This document shows positions 10,572 through 20,549 of a stretch of 64,000 nt of DNA, piece after piece. A program made the position numbers and the translations under genes. This stretch comes from Phialophora verrucosa (taxonomy: Eukaryota > Ascomycota > Eurotiomycetes > Chaetothyriales > Herpotrichiellaceae): assembly GCA_002099365.1 (NCBI GenBank), contig MSED01000015.1, positions 186,001-250,000 on the forward strand, given 5' to 3'. The notes beneath the pieces were generated by a model. It saw only the letters and a list, made by a program, of their open reading frames with translations, was not told where the DNA came from and did not search any database. Positions within the stretch are counted from its first letter, which is position 1. Every line of letters starts with the position of its first letter.

Positions 10572-10891
10572 CTCCCGGCCCAGCAATGACTTGGCAGCGA
10601 GGTGAAAGGCAGGTCTAGTTCTCCAGTCACTCGTGCCGCCGTATGCTTCCTAGACGTGGAATACCAGAGTCACCAGCATCGTCGGGCTCAAGATTTCAAG
10701 GATACAAACAACATCATACGAGAAAAAGTCGCTTCTCCAAAAGGCTTGGCGCGGCGGTGGTTCCGAGATTCTTTTGTATGAGGAAAGTCATTCTCTACAG
10801 AGAGCACAAGCAGAGGGCAATGTCACGTCTAGTCTGGTAGAGCGAAACGCCCCGGACTACAGAACCAGGATCTTGCTTCTCGACCGCTCCG
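10572..10891. other. short intergenic between MRS2 start and carboxypeptidase 3' end
   Basis: 320 bp serving as MRS2 promoter and 3' flank of the carboxypeptidase gene (both - strand). Nothing else seen. Confidence 0.5.
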
Positions 10892-12795
10892 TCACAACGT
10901 CTCGATATGGCCCAACAACCACTGGAGGTGCCGAAAGGATGTTCGGGGCTGGAACTGAGGTTGCATGTGACCGCAATAATACGTCCTGGGCGTCAGGGAG
11001 CATTAGTCCAGAACGACACTACTATTTTTTTTTCAAAGGAGCTCAGCTGACTTACTGCGCCCACATCAAGCCTCGCTCGAAATGTTGAACACCCATTGTC
11101 CCCTGAGGATCGTCCACGTCGTCAAAGCCGCTGGAGGTGAAGACTGCCTCGTACTGCAGGTCGGGCTCGGTGATGGTAATGGGTTTGGATGGCTTGGTTT
11201 GGAATCCCAACTTGCCGCCCCATGTCATGTTCTGGATCGCCAGCTGAGTTCCAGTGGTGGGGGTTTCAAAGTCAAGATCCGCGTTGGACACGAGCACTCG
11301 CTGGGTTGCTTCAATGACGCGAGGCAGGACACGTTGGATGGGATCGGCCGACAGGTCGCCAAAGTTTTGTGGTCCACCCTCACCGCCCAGGAAGGGGTTG
11401 CCGTTGCAAAGCGACCACTCTCGGTCAATCGGCGCGTGCATGGCCTCCTTGACGTCCGTCCGGTTGAAGTAGACCGGCACCCCCGGATAGCTGTAGATGA
11501 GGTCGCTGGGAAAGCCCAGAGGATCTCCCTGAAGGGGGCATTGCAGGCTTATCAGGTAGGGATTGAAGCAAGGATTGGTTGCGTACGCCGCGTAGTATGC
11601 GGTATGCCATATATCGCAAGCTGCATCGCTGCTGGAGTTGAAGTACTTAGGAGGCTGCACCTTTGCGGGTGGAAACTTGAAATACGTCTCTCGATAATCT
11701 GCATAGCCACAGGATTTGTCGAGCGACGCCAACGTAGCCATGAACGACTTGTTGTATCCCATGACATTGGTGTTTTGTTGGAGCAGAGGGTATATCACAG
11801 CCTGAGTCTGGACCCAGGAGAACTCGCCAATTGTAGGATTATACGTAAGCGCACCTAGACCCGGTCAGTGAACTCAGTCATGCGTCCACTGGTGAGAATC
11901 ATCTACCAGAAAGGTTGAAGTGGGTGGAATCGTTCCTGTCCAACATGTCGGATGCGATGTAGGGAACATATCTTCCTGCATAGCTTTCTCCGGTAACATA
12001 GATCTTGAAATTTGAAATACCAAATATGGTTTGGAAATTGAGGAAGAAGTCGTTGAATTCCTCAGCGATTCCTTCTTCGCCGGTTGCGCGAGAGTCTCCA
12101 ATGGAAAATCCAACGCCGACCGGGTATTCAACCCTAAAGCAATTGACGGCTGTGGTTAGCAGCAGGAGTCAGAAGGATCGGAACTCCGAGGAGAATTACC
12201 ATAGGACGTTGGTAAGGTTCACCCAAGAATAGTGATTGATGGTCGGTGTGAACTGGCCCCAAGCCCATTGAAACTTGCCATTCTCCTGAAGAAACCCTTC
12301 AAGGGAGCTGCAGCCTGCCAGAGTCAGTGTCAGTACACAAGTACATATTCCCATCTTACCAGGTCCGCCATTTAACCAGATGGTAATCTCATCAACCGGG
12401 GATCCAACACGAGGCTGAAACACAAAGAACAATCCTCGAGAGGTATTGTTCGCGTCGATTGGAATCACACCGGAATACAGTTCGCCCAGGTCGAAATCCA
12501 TTTCCGGCAGAGACTCCACAAAGTATCCTGGTAAGACAAGAAGTGTGAGCACGGTCTGAAGAAGCGCATAGATCCCCTCGGAGAAAGCCTGACCTTTGGT
12601 ATCGTTGTTGTAGAATCTATGAGGGGTGGCACGCGTTTCCACCACCTGCATTGAGCTCGATGCTGGGGCTGCCGCTCGCTTCCCAAGCTCTCGCCGGACG
12701 GCTTCTGAGAGCATTCCACCTTGTCGCATGCCACCAACAGTTCCTAGTAGTAAGCTTGCCACCAGCAGGGGCGCAGTCCAGATCTGAGGCCGCAT
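10892..12795 (-). CDS. secreted serine carboxypeptidase (peptidase family S10)
   Basis: Six exons read on the - strand: 12594-12795, 12360-12527, 12200-12314, 11907-12133, 11056-11854, 10892-10985; all five junctions keep frame, total 534 aa. An N-terminal signal peptide (MRPQIWTAPLLVASLLLG) predicts secretion or vacuolar entry. Family motifs restored by splicing: substrate-binding WLNGGPGCSSLEG (across intron 2), nucleophile Ser212 in GESYAGRYVPY, Asp430/432 in VSNADLDF, and catalytic His510 in GHMQPQFQP, the last supplied only by the final 94-bp exon. Several NxS/T sites suggest glycosylation. S10 enzymes remove C-terminal residues at acid pH. Divergent from the BRCT gene. If intron 5 were not removed translation would stop after MWAQ and lose the catalytic His. 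Confidence 0.94.
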
Positions 12796-13430
12796 TTCGA
12801 GCAGATACTTGTGACAGGATGAGAGGAGGACGAGGAACTGAGAAGATAGTCATGGCGGGCGATTAAGTCGCACCGGCCTGAGTATAAATATTCGTTGTCG
12901 ACAGAAAATCCCGTGAACGAGCCCATTTCGGGTGAATCTATCCGATATAGCTTGCAATGAAGCCGTCTTTCCACGACACATGAGCTGTCGTTATTGCAGC
13001 AGCATTTGAAGGCACAACGGCACAACATTTTCACTAGCGACTGGGTTAGGGTCAGAAGAGGAAACCGTTCAATCGCCTAGATACATGTGACCGGAGGTAG
13101 CCAGGTATTCAAATGACCTCGAATGTGCAAGCGGCCATAGACGGGATAATAAGAGCATGAACCGGACGTCAGACCGAGGAGCGAACATAGATTTCAGCTC
13201 AAGCCACAACGGCCTCATCCCCTCAGCTTCCATCATGCAAGCCACGACTGTGCCGTTTTGTAGAGGCCAGCCGGCACAGATAGTATTCTTGGAACCCTCA
13301 CAGCAGGGAAGCTTTGAAACCATTCAGGGTAAGCGAGAGTGGCTTTCAACAGCATGAACTAGCAAGTATGGGAAGCTGAGGGAGGAGGAAGAGGAGGAGA
13401 GGAGAGGACAGAGCCGTCCCAGAAGGCACG

Positions 13431-13480
13431 CACGTGACATTCACGTGACGCTCAATAGATTGAACTGGCACAGTCACGTG
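13431..13480. promoter_or_regulatory. cluster of three E-boxes (CACGTG)
   Basis: CACGTG at 13431-13436, 13442-13447 and 13475-13480. The second and third are in the extended form TCACGTGA, the preferred site of Cbf1-type bHLH proteins; the first is GCACGTGA. They lie 180-230 bp upstream of the BRCT gene start and about 640-690 bp upstream of the carboxypeptidase start. Functional use is inference. Confidence 0.6.
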
Positions 13481-13590
13481 AGTGCGTGTGGATGCCCGTG
13501 TTGCGTGTATTCTGTGGAGCGCGAACAGGTGGCAAAGTCCATGGCAGGATGATTTTCGTCACCTGGACAACAGCGGAACAATGAAAAACC

Positions 13591-13619
13591 ACTCACACTC
13601 ACGCTCACGCTCACGCTCG
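13591..13619. repeat. CTCACG hexamer tandem repeat
   Basis: About 4.5 copies of CTCACR (CTCACACTCACGCTCACG...) 40-70 bp before the BRCT start codon, in the presumed 5' leader. Confidence 0.75.
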
Positions 13620-13660
13620 ATGGAATCGGCGAGGGCATCGTCGCCCGTCCATCCCACAAG

Positions 13661-14560
13661 ATGCCGACTCACCCCTCCAGACTCCCGCCTCCACCCCCAC
13701 CAACGCGCGTGTTCTTCGACCCGTTCAATTCCTCGTCAACCGGCCATCAGAGAGCAGAGAACCGACTCTCAGGAAGCACGTCATGGCGGGAATCGCGGAC
13801 GTATAAACTTGAGCATCAGCTCAAAGACGCGACGGGGCGTGGTGGGCAACACCACTTGTCCGATCTGGTAGGAGCTGGGAGCGAGAACTTCAACAAGGAT
13901 GGGCGCAAGGAGAATGGCAGCTGGGAGGTTGGAGCGCCGGGGCTGAGGGAGGAAGGATGGCAGGATATCAGGGATTTGATGAGCGGGAGTCGCAAGCGAG
14001 CAGGCGGGAGCGACGCGAACGAAGAATCGAATCCCGGAGGCAAGCGATCGAGGTTGATCGACAGGGGGACGGAACGGTCGTACGAGACTACAGCCTCGGA
14101 CCGTGAAGACCTTCCTACCTCATCAGGCAAGCAAGACAATCCCAATGACGACTCTTCATTCCCATCAGAGCCGCCTCCCCAGATCTTCCGCGATCTCAGA
14201 ATCTACTTGAACGGCTCCACCGCGCCATTAATATCCGACCACAAACTCAAGCACCTCTTTGTGCGACACGGCGGTAACACTTCCATAGCCCTCGGCCGCC
14301 GCACTGTCACGCATGTCATTCTCGGCAATGACTTTACCGACGGAGGCGGACTGGCCAGTAGGAAGATCGACAAGGAAGTCAAGCTCGTGCGCGGCTTGGG
14401 GAAGGGCGTGAGATATGTTACCGCGCAGTGGATCATGGACAGCGTTGAGAAGGGTGTGAGACAGCCGGAGAGTCGGTATGTGCCCAAGGGTATCGAGGGG
14501 AGGTTGGGAGGCAGCGGGCAGCCCAGTATTCTGGGATTGTTTACGCCGGGGACGAAATGA
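13661..14560 (+). CDS. stand-alone BRCT-domain protein with a PIP-like C-terminus
   Basis: Single exon, 299 aa. The N-terminal ~45 residues carry a conserved-looking block (FFDPFNSSSTGHQRAENRLS then GSTSWRESRTYKL). The middle is disordered and charged (RKRAGG, GGKRSR, a possible NLS). The C-terminal ~105 residues form one BRCT domain: IFRDLRIYLNGST, LKHLFVRHGGNTS, TVTHVILG and the closing Trp helix VRYVTAQWIMDSVEKG. This BRCT is closest in pattern to that of Rev1 (IYxNG...LHGG...THxV), but no polymerase domain follows. The last residues, QPSILGLF (287-294), resemble a PCNA-binding PIP box (Qxx-I/L-xx-aromatic pair) with one imperfect aromatic position. Likely nuclear DNA-damage or replication factor; exact role unknown. 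ATG at 13661 is chosen because the conserved block starts 16 residues later. Confidence 0.85.
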   Translation: MPTHPSRLPPPPPPTRVFFDPFNSSSTGHQRAENRLSGSTSWRESRTYKLEHQLKDATGRGGQHHLSDLVGAGSENFNKDGRKENGSWEVGAPGLREEGWQDIRDLMSGSRKRAGGSDANEESNPGGKRSRLIDRGTERSYETTASDREDLPTSSGKQDNPNDDSSFPSEPPPQIFRDLRIYLNGSTAPLISDHKLKHLFVRHGGNTSIALGRRTVTHVILGNDFTDGGGLASRKIDKEVKLVRGLGKGVRYVTAQWIMDSVEKGVRQPESRYVPKGIEGRLGGSGQPSILGLFTPGTK

Positions 14561-14896
14561 TTCGGTGGAGGATGACGACGTATGCGTGGGTTTGAATGAG
14601 GCACGAACTTTCGTTACGACACTGCATTGGGAACGGGCAAAGACTTGACGTGGTGAGCAATCACGAGGCCGGGAGCACACGCCAAGCGTGTTGGACTATT
14701 GCATGGACACGGGCGGTAGGATAGAGGCTTGCATGATACCCTGGGACTTGGGCATTAAAAGCATTAAGCCAGATTATCGGCGGACGCCGTGCTGGGAGAA
14801 GCAAGCACAGATATTACACGGGCAACAGGACGCCAGCATAGCATAGTTTCAGACGGACAGACAGACCGCCACAGACACATTCCGTATCCCATCTCC
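14561..14896. other. convergent 3' region BRCT / MOSC
   Basis: 336 bp between two convergent genes; no coding or repeat signal beyond a GACAGACAGAC stretch at 14853-14863. Confidence 0.5.
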
Positions 14897-16203
14897 TCAA
14901 CTGGTGCTCAGATTGGGCCATTCTGTCATCACACACGCGCGGGTCAGCTCTCTCTCTTTCCCGTGAACTCCCGGTCACGACGTAGCAACAACAGGAAGGG
15001 GACACAAGAACGACTTACCGAATCTCGTCCTCTCCTTGTTCCTCTTCACGATCCTGACCTCATCACCGACCCTCACTGCCGGGGCCTCCTTTCCTTTGGG
15101 GATTCGGGCGAGAAAGCCATACCGGCCAAAGACAGGCGACCACTTGGCGCCTGGATCGACGCGGCGATCGCTCTGCAACTTCTTCAGGATCTTGCCGGAC
15201 TCGCCCTCGGCGACCTTGCCGGTCTCATAGTCGACGTTGAGGCTGTTGCACCGGGCGCAGTTCTGCGTGAGCACGACCTTTGCGCCGGCATCCCCGATCT
15301 CCAGCTCGGCCCAGTAGTCCTCGTCGAAGGCCTCGTCGGCGCCCTCGACGATGATGTTGGGCCGGAACTTGGAGATGTCCATGACCTCGCCGGAGCCGTC
15401 GAGGCGGCGTTGGGCGTCCTCCCACGACTTCGTGCTGATGACGAGGTACGGCGCCACGTCGGCGAACGAAATGCCCCGATCCACCCCTTCATATCCCCCG
15501 CCAGTCATTGTGCGGAGCAACGACGCCGCGGTGGAGGAGATGCTGCCCAGCCAGGTGCTGCTGCCACCGCCGCTCGTTGCGCTTTCAGACTGTTGCTCTG
15601 CCGCGACGTCGGGCGGCATGTTTCCCAGCACTTTCCTGCTGTTTCCGCCAATGTACAGCAACTTGACTTCGTACCCGAACCGCTCCGAGAACCAGGCATT
15701 GTACTTCTCGCCCATGTCGTATCCGATGACGGGGCTGGAATGCATCGTGATCTCGACCTCGTCCAGGCCTTCCGTCGCGGGATCCAACGAAACGTGAAGC
15801 GCCTCCCCGCCGACCTTCTTCTCGGGATGGTCAAAGACGTGGTCCTTCGTGTACGTCACGATGACCTCCTTGGGCGTCGTGGCGTCGTCGAAAGCGGTCG
15901 TGAAAAGACACATCTCGACGTGATGGGCCACGTGCATGTTCTTGCCCTGTTTGACGTCGAAGAGCATGAACCGTCGGTCGTGCGGGAAGCCCGTATACGT
16001 GGCGTTCAGGCACGGAAGTGAGATGCCTCGAATGGATTTGATCGGGTAGGTGTAGACCTGCGATTCGGGGTACATGAGTCTCCCGGACATTGTGGGTGGT
16101 GGTGGCAAGGCGACACATTTCGAAATTCATGTACTACAACCACAGGAACGATACGTACCTCCTTCACGCGCATCTTGCCTGATGCCCGAGTCGCTTCCGC
16201 CAT
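14897..16203 (-). CDS. MOSC-domain protein, mARC/YcbX-like molybdenum-cofactor enzyme
   Basis: Three exons (- strand) 16159-16203, 15019-16057, 14897-14922; 369 aa. The large exon alone encodes the MOSC N-terminal beta-barrel (VYTYPIKSIRGISLPCL, DRRFMLFDVKQGK) and MOSC domain (FRPNIIVEG, DYWAELEIGD, NCARCNSLNVDYETGK; the second Cys of CARC matches the Mo-ligand Cys of mARC proteins). The 45-bp first exon joins KE to VYTYPIKSIRG, matching the usual family start better than the unspliced alternative ATG at 16090. The 26-bp last exon replaces a run-on tail by RFEWPNLSTS, where family members carry a similar ending (xFxWPGLS). Family members reduce N-hydroxylated compounds; substrate here unknown. 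Lies head-to-tail downstream of the MFS gene on the same strand. The first exon is the least certain part. Confidence 0.85.
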
Positions 16204-16934
16204 TCCGAGTCTCCTGTCGCCGGTAATTGCTCAATGTGTCCCAACGTTATCCCTCCTGTCTCTCTCTTCTCTCTTTCCGTCCTCACTCTCCGAGATCTGA
16301 ATCTAGTCCTCCTGTCGGTTGTTTCCTGGAATCGCTCGAGCCGAATTGCGGAGAAGTGCGTTATCCAGCCTCCGGCCAGATCTGTCAGTAGATAGAGTCA
16401 AGCGACCACACGAGTCGAAGCAGTGAAAGTACGATGAAGAAGCTCCAATGGTTTCTGACAATCGAATAGCGACCGTAGGGCACAGTAGCATTGGCGGCTT
16501 ACCTGGTACGTAGGCAGTTTGCTCCACAGAAGTGCCCGTCTAAGATAGGGTCATGTACGCACGTTGGACGCCCTTTCGGACAATGGCGACCCCGCATTGC
16601 GCGGGCCGAGGGACTGAAGGTCAGGCTTATCAGATCGCGGGCGAAGGTAGTAAGCGTGGGGCTGAATGTAGTCTTATCTGTCAGAGATGTACATCTGGTA
16701 ATATTGTATCTCCGGATGGGAAATGCAATATGGCTCGGGAAAATAGGGACAAGGCACCGTTTGTGTTATGGATGGCTTAAACTCTGGAATACTTCGAAGT
16801 ATCTATTTCCCTACTCTTCCATTCAGACCAGATCAGCTCTTGGAGAGCTTGGTAGGTGCTGGCCCAGAAGCGTAGGCGTATAGACACCAGTACCTTCAAC
16901 CCTAACCCTAAATTCGACCTTCCCCTCATTTGTT
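16204..16934. other. intergenic, MOSC promoter and MFS 3' flank
   Basis: 731 bp. CT-rich stretches at 16240-16290 fit a - strand promoter only weakly. A telomere-like motif is at 16898-16912. No gene seen. Confidence 0.5.
16898..16912. repeat. interstitial telomere-like motif, (CCCTAA)2
   Basis: AACCCTAACCCTAAA on the + strand, just downstream of the MFS stop codon: two full copies plus partial of the fungal/vertebrate telomere unit. It may also be a telobox bound by Myb-type proteins. Confidence 0.6.
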
Positions 16935-18797
16935 TTAAGTCTGCTGTATCTTCCTAAAAACAGGATTCCTGGCCGTGAAACTTCGGCAACGCTTGCCAAA
17001 GATCCACATCGGAATGGTCAGCAGGCAGATAAAGATATGAAGTCCGCCGATGGTCGAGAAAACTTCGAGCGGGCCCTGCTTGGTGATCCAATCTGTTGGG
17101 CGTGATTAGCTTGGCAGACCACGATAGATAGATGATATCGGAAGACCTCAACTTACCGCTGATGAAGTAATTCATGCCAAAGCTGTAGATGTTCCGGAGA
17201 TTAAGCGACGCGAACGCCTCGGGCGCTTTGTTCCTGTGGCACTCGGTGATGTAGCCGTAGATGCCGATGTTGAGGAATGACATGGAGAAGTAGATGATCC
17301 CATAGAGAACTACGGGCCCAGCCCAGGGAGCCTCGTTCTGCAGTGTGGCGCCAAAGCCGAAGAAACCGACCACACCGAGAATGAGAGTGAGGAAGTTGAG
17401 GGCAAGTCGGAACTCCTAAGAGCGCATCCAAGTCAGTACTATTCCAAGGCAGGCTGAGAAGGGGGAAACGAAGACGACTGCCTTACCGGTTCGTAGATGC
17501 CACCATTCCAACGAGCAAGCTTCTTGACTGTCCAATCATTCATCGGCCCAGCGACGAAGCCAAGCAACGATGCAACCAGGGCCGCGATGCTGATCAGACC
17601 AACATCCGAGACGCTAAAGTTGTAAGGAGGGCCGGTGAAAAGCTGCGCCAGCACCGAAATCATCACGACCAGCCACGACGTCGAGAGACCGTAGGTGATG
17701 AACCCGTACAGTACCTGGGGGAACAAGAGCATGCCGAACGGCCGCACGATGATCGCCAGCAAGTTCTCATCGGACTCTGCGCCTCGCCAGGGACGGAGTT
17801 CCTCCCAGAAGGTGTAAGGCTTCTCTTCTGCGCCCGTATACAGCACTTCTCGGTGCGCGACCTTGCTGCCTGTCTTGGTGGTCTCGAGGTGTTCCATGTG
17901 TTCGCCCTTGCGCTCTGTCGCCTCGAGTGTCTCAAAGGTATGATCCGTGGTGCCCAGGTCCAGGTTATACGCGGGATCTCGCTTGTAGACCGTCTCGGGC
18001 ACGAAAAAGAAAATCAAAATGATGAAAGCGCCGTACAAGCATGCGCAGATCCCGTACGTCCAGTTCCAGCCGATGTCCTCAATGATGTAGCCGGAAATGC
18101 AGCTACCTCCGCCGACCCCAATACTCAGGCACAGGCCCCAGAATGCGAGACGGAGGCCGCGCTCGTGCACGAAGTAGATGTCTCCGATGATCGCGGTGGT
18201 AAGGACTTCGAATGGAGACATGCCGATGGCGCCGAAAATACGGCTTGCAAGCAACGAGTGGTAGCTGTGCGCGAAGTATCCCCACACAGAGGAGATGAAG
18301 AGGATCAGGTTTCCGAGGATGATGACCGGTCGACGGCCATATTTGACCGACAGCCCATTGGTGATGAAGCATGAGATGCCGATGGCGAAGATGGCCCAGC
18401 CGAGGCCTCCATTGAGCGTGTTATACGACATGTGCCAGTCCTCAGCCATCTGTGCGAAGCCAGGACTAATCATCGGCCCCCAGGATCCGACTACAGCAGT
18501 ATCAACGCTGATTATGAGGAGGAGAAGATCCTTCTTCCACATTGGCCAGTTCAACGGGTCTCTGGGGGACTCGCTGGGTTGAGGGACGAGCACAATATCG
18601 GCATTGCCTCCCTTAGCGTGTTTAAGTCCAGAAGTATCACGACCTAACAAGCATTAGTTGGCCATCTGCGGTCCCAGGCGAGTAGAATCCCGATTCATAC
18701 CGTGAAATTGATGATGCTCCGCATCTAACATATCCGCGAGCAAGGCTGTGCCCGGGACATGGTCCAGGTGGCGGTCTTCGAGAATACCAAGACCCAT
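16935..18797 (-). CDS. major facilitator superfamily transporter (DHA1-like drug/H+ antiporter or Hol1-like)
   Basis: Four exons on the - strand: 18701-18797, 17487-18643, 17157-17415, 16935-17092; introns of 57, 71 and 64 bp, all in frame; 556 aa. Exon 1 gives the short cytosolic N-terminus (MGLGILEDRHLDHVPGT...) joined to HGRDTSGLKHAKGG and the family lead-in DPLNWPMWKKDLLLL. About 12 membrane helices follow; motif A between TM2 and TM3 is seen as GLSVKYGRRPVIILGN, and the central loop after PETVYKRDPAYN is ~85 residues and hydrophilic. Acidic residues VDTAVVG in TM1 fit proton-coupled exporters. Intron 1 carries a clear CTAAT branch motif. Substrate unknown; neither neighbour indicates a cluster. 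The C-terminal two exons complete TM11-12 (GGLHIFICLLTIPMWIFGKR). Confidence 0.92.
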
Positions 18798-20549
18798 GGT
18801 GACGCCGGTTGCCACAAAGAATCAAGCTTCTCGTATTGAAATCTTGGCTCTTCTGCCCAAGGAAAATTGGCGACTAGATTGATCACCGAGAAAAATCTGT
18901 CGAAGGAAGATAGCATCGAAGGAATGTTGTCTGCTAGTCGTATTTTAAGACAACGCTCTTGCTTGCGGGGCCATGGTCGGCATCAAGAAGGCTCATACAT
19001 AAGATGGGTCTCGAACCACCGGACGTAGAGCGGACGTGTCTCTCAAAGTGAATACCCGAGTGTGGATGTCGGTCGAGTTGTCGAGGTGGAACCCAGGAGA
19101 TTCCCCAGACGACCTTTCCCCAGCAAGAAGAGTTGGAGCTCCCCGTGGTGGATCATCTGTGGCGCACTGACAGGGCTCCGGCGAGCATTTGTCCATATCT
19201 TAAGCGGGGAATCTGGTTCGCTGCACCAAGAAGGATCGGCAAATATGTCAACATCACAGGTGCAATGTTGGAAGTGCACCGATCATCGAGGGTGGATTAT
19301 TGGCGAGGGAGGTCTAGCCACCAGTGCGACCGCCGCCACCGCCATATGAATGGGGAGTTGGAAACCTCGTACAAGGTGGTCGCGCAGTCCAGAAAGGCGG
19401 AGGCGGGGGTGAAGGGATTGCACTTCTGCATGATGCTAGATCATTAAATAGTCGACGCTGTTGTGATTGGACATTGAGATGCGTGACGCCAGGGAACGCG
19501 AGGCGGAAGTGCGAGTTAAGAGCGGAGAGGAGATGCTATCCCTTTTTCAGATAATGGATTTTGGACGTATCGGCGTCAGGCTCGCTTGACCATGCTTTAA
19601 TCTCCACAATCTTCCAGCGTTCGCATGATGAACAGTATCAGCGGTGTCAAAAAAAGTGCCGAGCGTTGAGTGGAATAGGTCAATTCCCTGACTCTCTTCG
19701 GGCGGCAGTCTGCTTGTTACTTGTCAAGCATACGGGGCGCCGGTTTGCTTCGCTGAACCGCAGGGACAATATAAGAAATCTTCCAAGTACTTCCAGTTCG
19801 AGGACGAGGTCAACAGTTGTGGTCCGCATGAAGTAGTGCATCAAGAGTACATAGGATGCACCGCTTGCAGGCAAGGCCGGCCTAGAATTTGTTAGCATTG
19901 CTTCACGTCAGTTAATCCGTCGGTTAGCGGAGTCGCTGATAGTCAGTCGATCACAAATGTGTCCATGCCAGCGGACGATTCAATCCAGGCAACCTCTCTA
20001 TTTGATGCGATCTCCAAACCTTCGAAAACATTATGCATACCTTCGCGTACAAGACAGAGACGCCCGTTCGAAATAGTCGTACCGGCTCACAACACATTCT
20101 CACCCTCGCCGGATTCGAAACTGTGGACGTATTCCAACACCGCGGCACGACCACGCGCCTGGTATTGGTCCAAAGGCCTTTATCCTCGAGCAACCAGACG
20201 TTCTCGACATCGATCTCTGGGTCAGAGTCGCGGTTGCTGTCAGTGGTATGGGAATCTTGTAGGCATGGAATGAAAACCCGTATGTCTTCACAATCAATGA
20301 CAGTTCGGCCTCGATCCCGACTTGCTCGAGCCCGCCTTTGCGCAAGACGAAAGCTGGACATAATGTCTGCGAAATGAAAGTGCTGTCTTCTTCGTCGACA
20401 ATGGCCACTATCAGGGATATCCGCGTCTCAAAGCCCGGGGTAAATGAAGTCTTCGCGGAAAGGGTTAGGGTTAGGAGAGCCAATGAGACTTCGGGTATGC
20501 CGCGGTCTGGGACTATGCGAAACGGTAGACCTTCCTGCCCATCAGACTG
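18798..20549. other. gene-poor stretch, no gene recognised
   Basis: 1.75 kb with only short overlapping frames on both strands. A T-loop-like GGTTCGAGACC occurs on the - strand near 19015 but no tRNA cloverleaf forms around it. A telomere-like motif lies at 20460-20477. It may contain further decayed sequence of the neighbouring HET gene (a frame from 20483 downward on the - strand) that I cannot align by eye. Confidence 0.45.
20460..20477. repeat. interstitial telomere-like motif, (TTAGGG)2
   Basis: AAGGGTTAGGGTTAGGAG on the + strand, about 75 bp beyond the last readable codon of the HET pseudogene. Orientation is opposite to the copy at 16898-16912. Confidence 0.6.

Larger units (their letters stand above)
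12796..13660. other. divergent promoter between carboxypeptidase and BRCT gene
   Basis: 865 bp between two oppositely transcribed genes. It holds three CACGTG boxes (separate entry), a purine-rich GGAGGA tract at 13379-13412 and a CTCACG repeat right before the BRCT start. The carboxypeptidase side has a TATAAATA-like element near 12882-12890 (seen as TATAAATA on +). Confidence 0.55.

Noticed and set aside
14789..16021. 410-codon + strand frame
   Set aside because: Antisense shadow of the MOSC gene; no domain, while the - strand carries clear MOSC motifs and splice sites.
18990..19060. T-loop-like GGTTCGAGACC on the - strand, possible tRNA
   Set aside because: The flanking bases do not form a five-pair T-stem or acceptor stem and no anticodon arm is seen.
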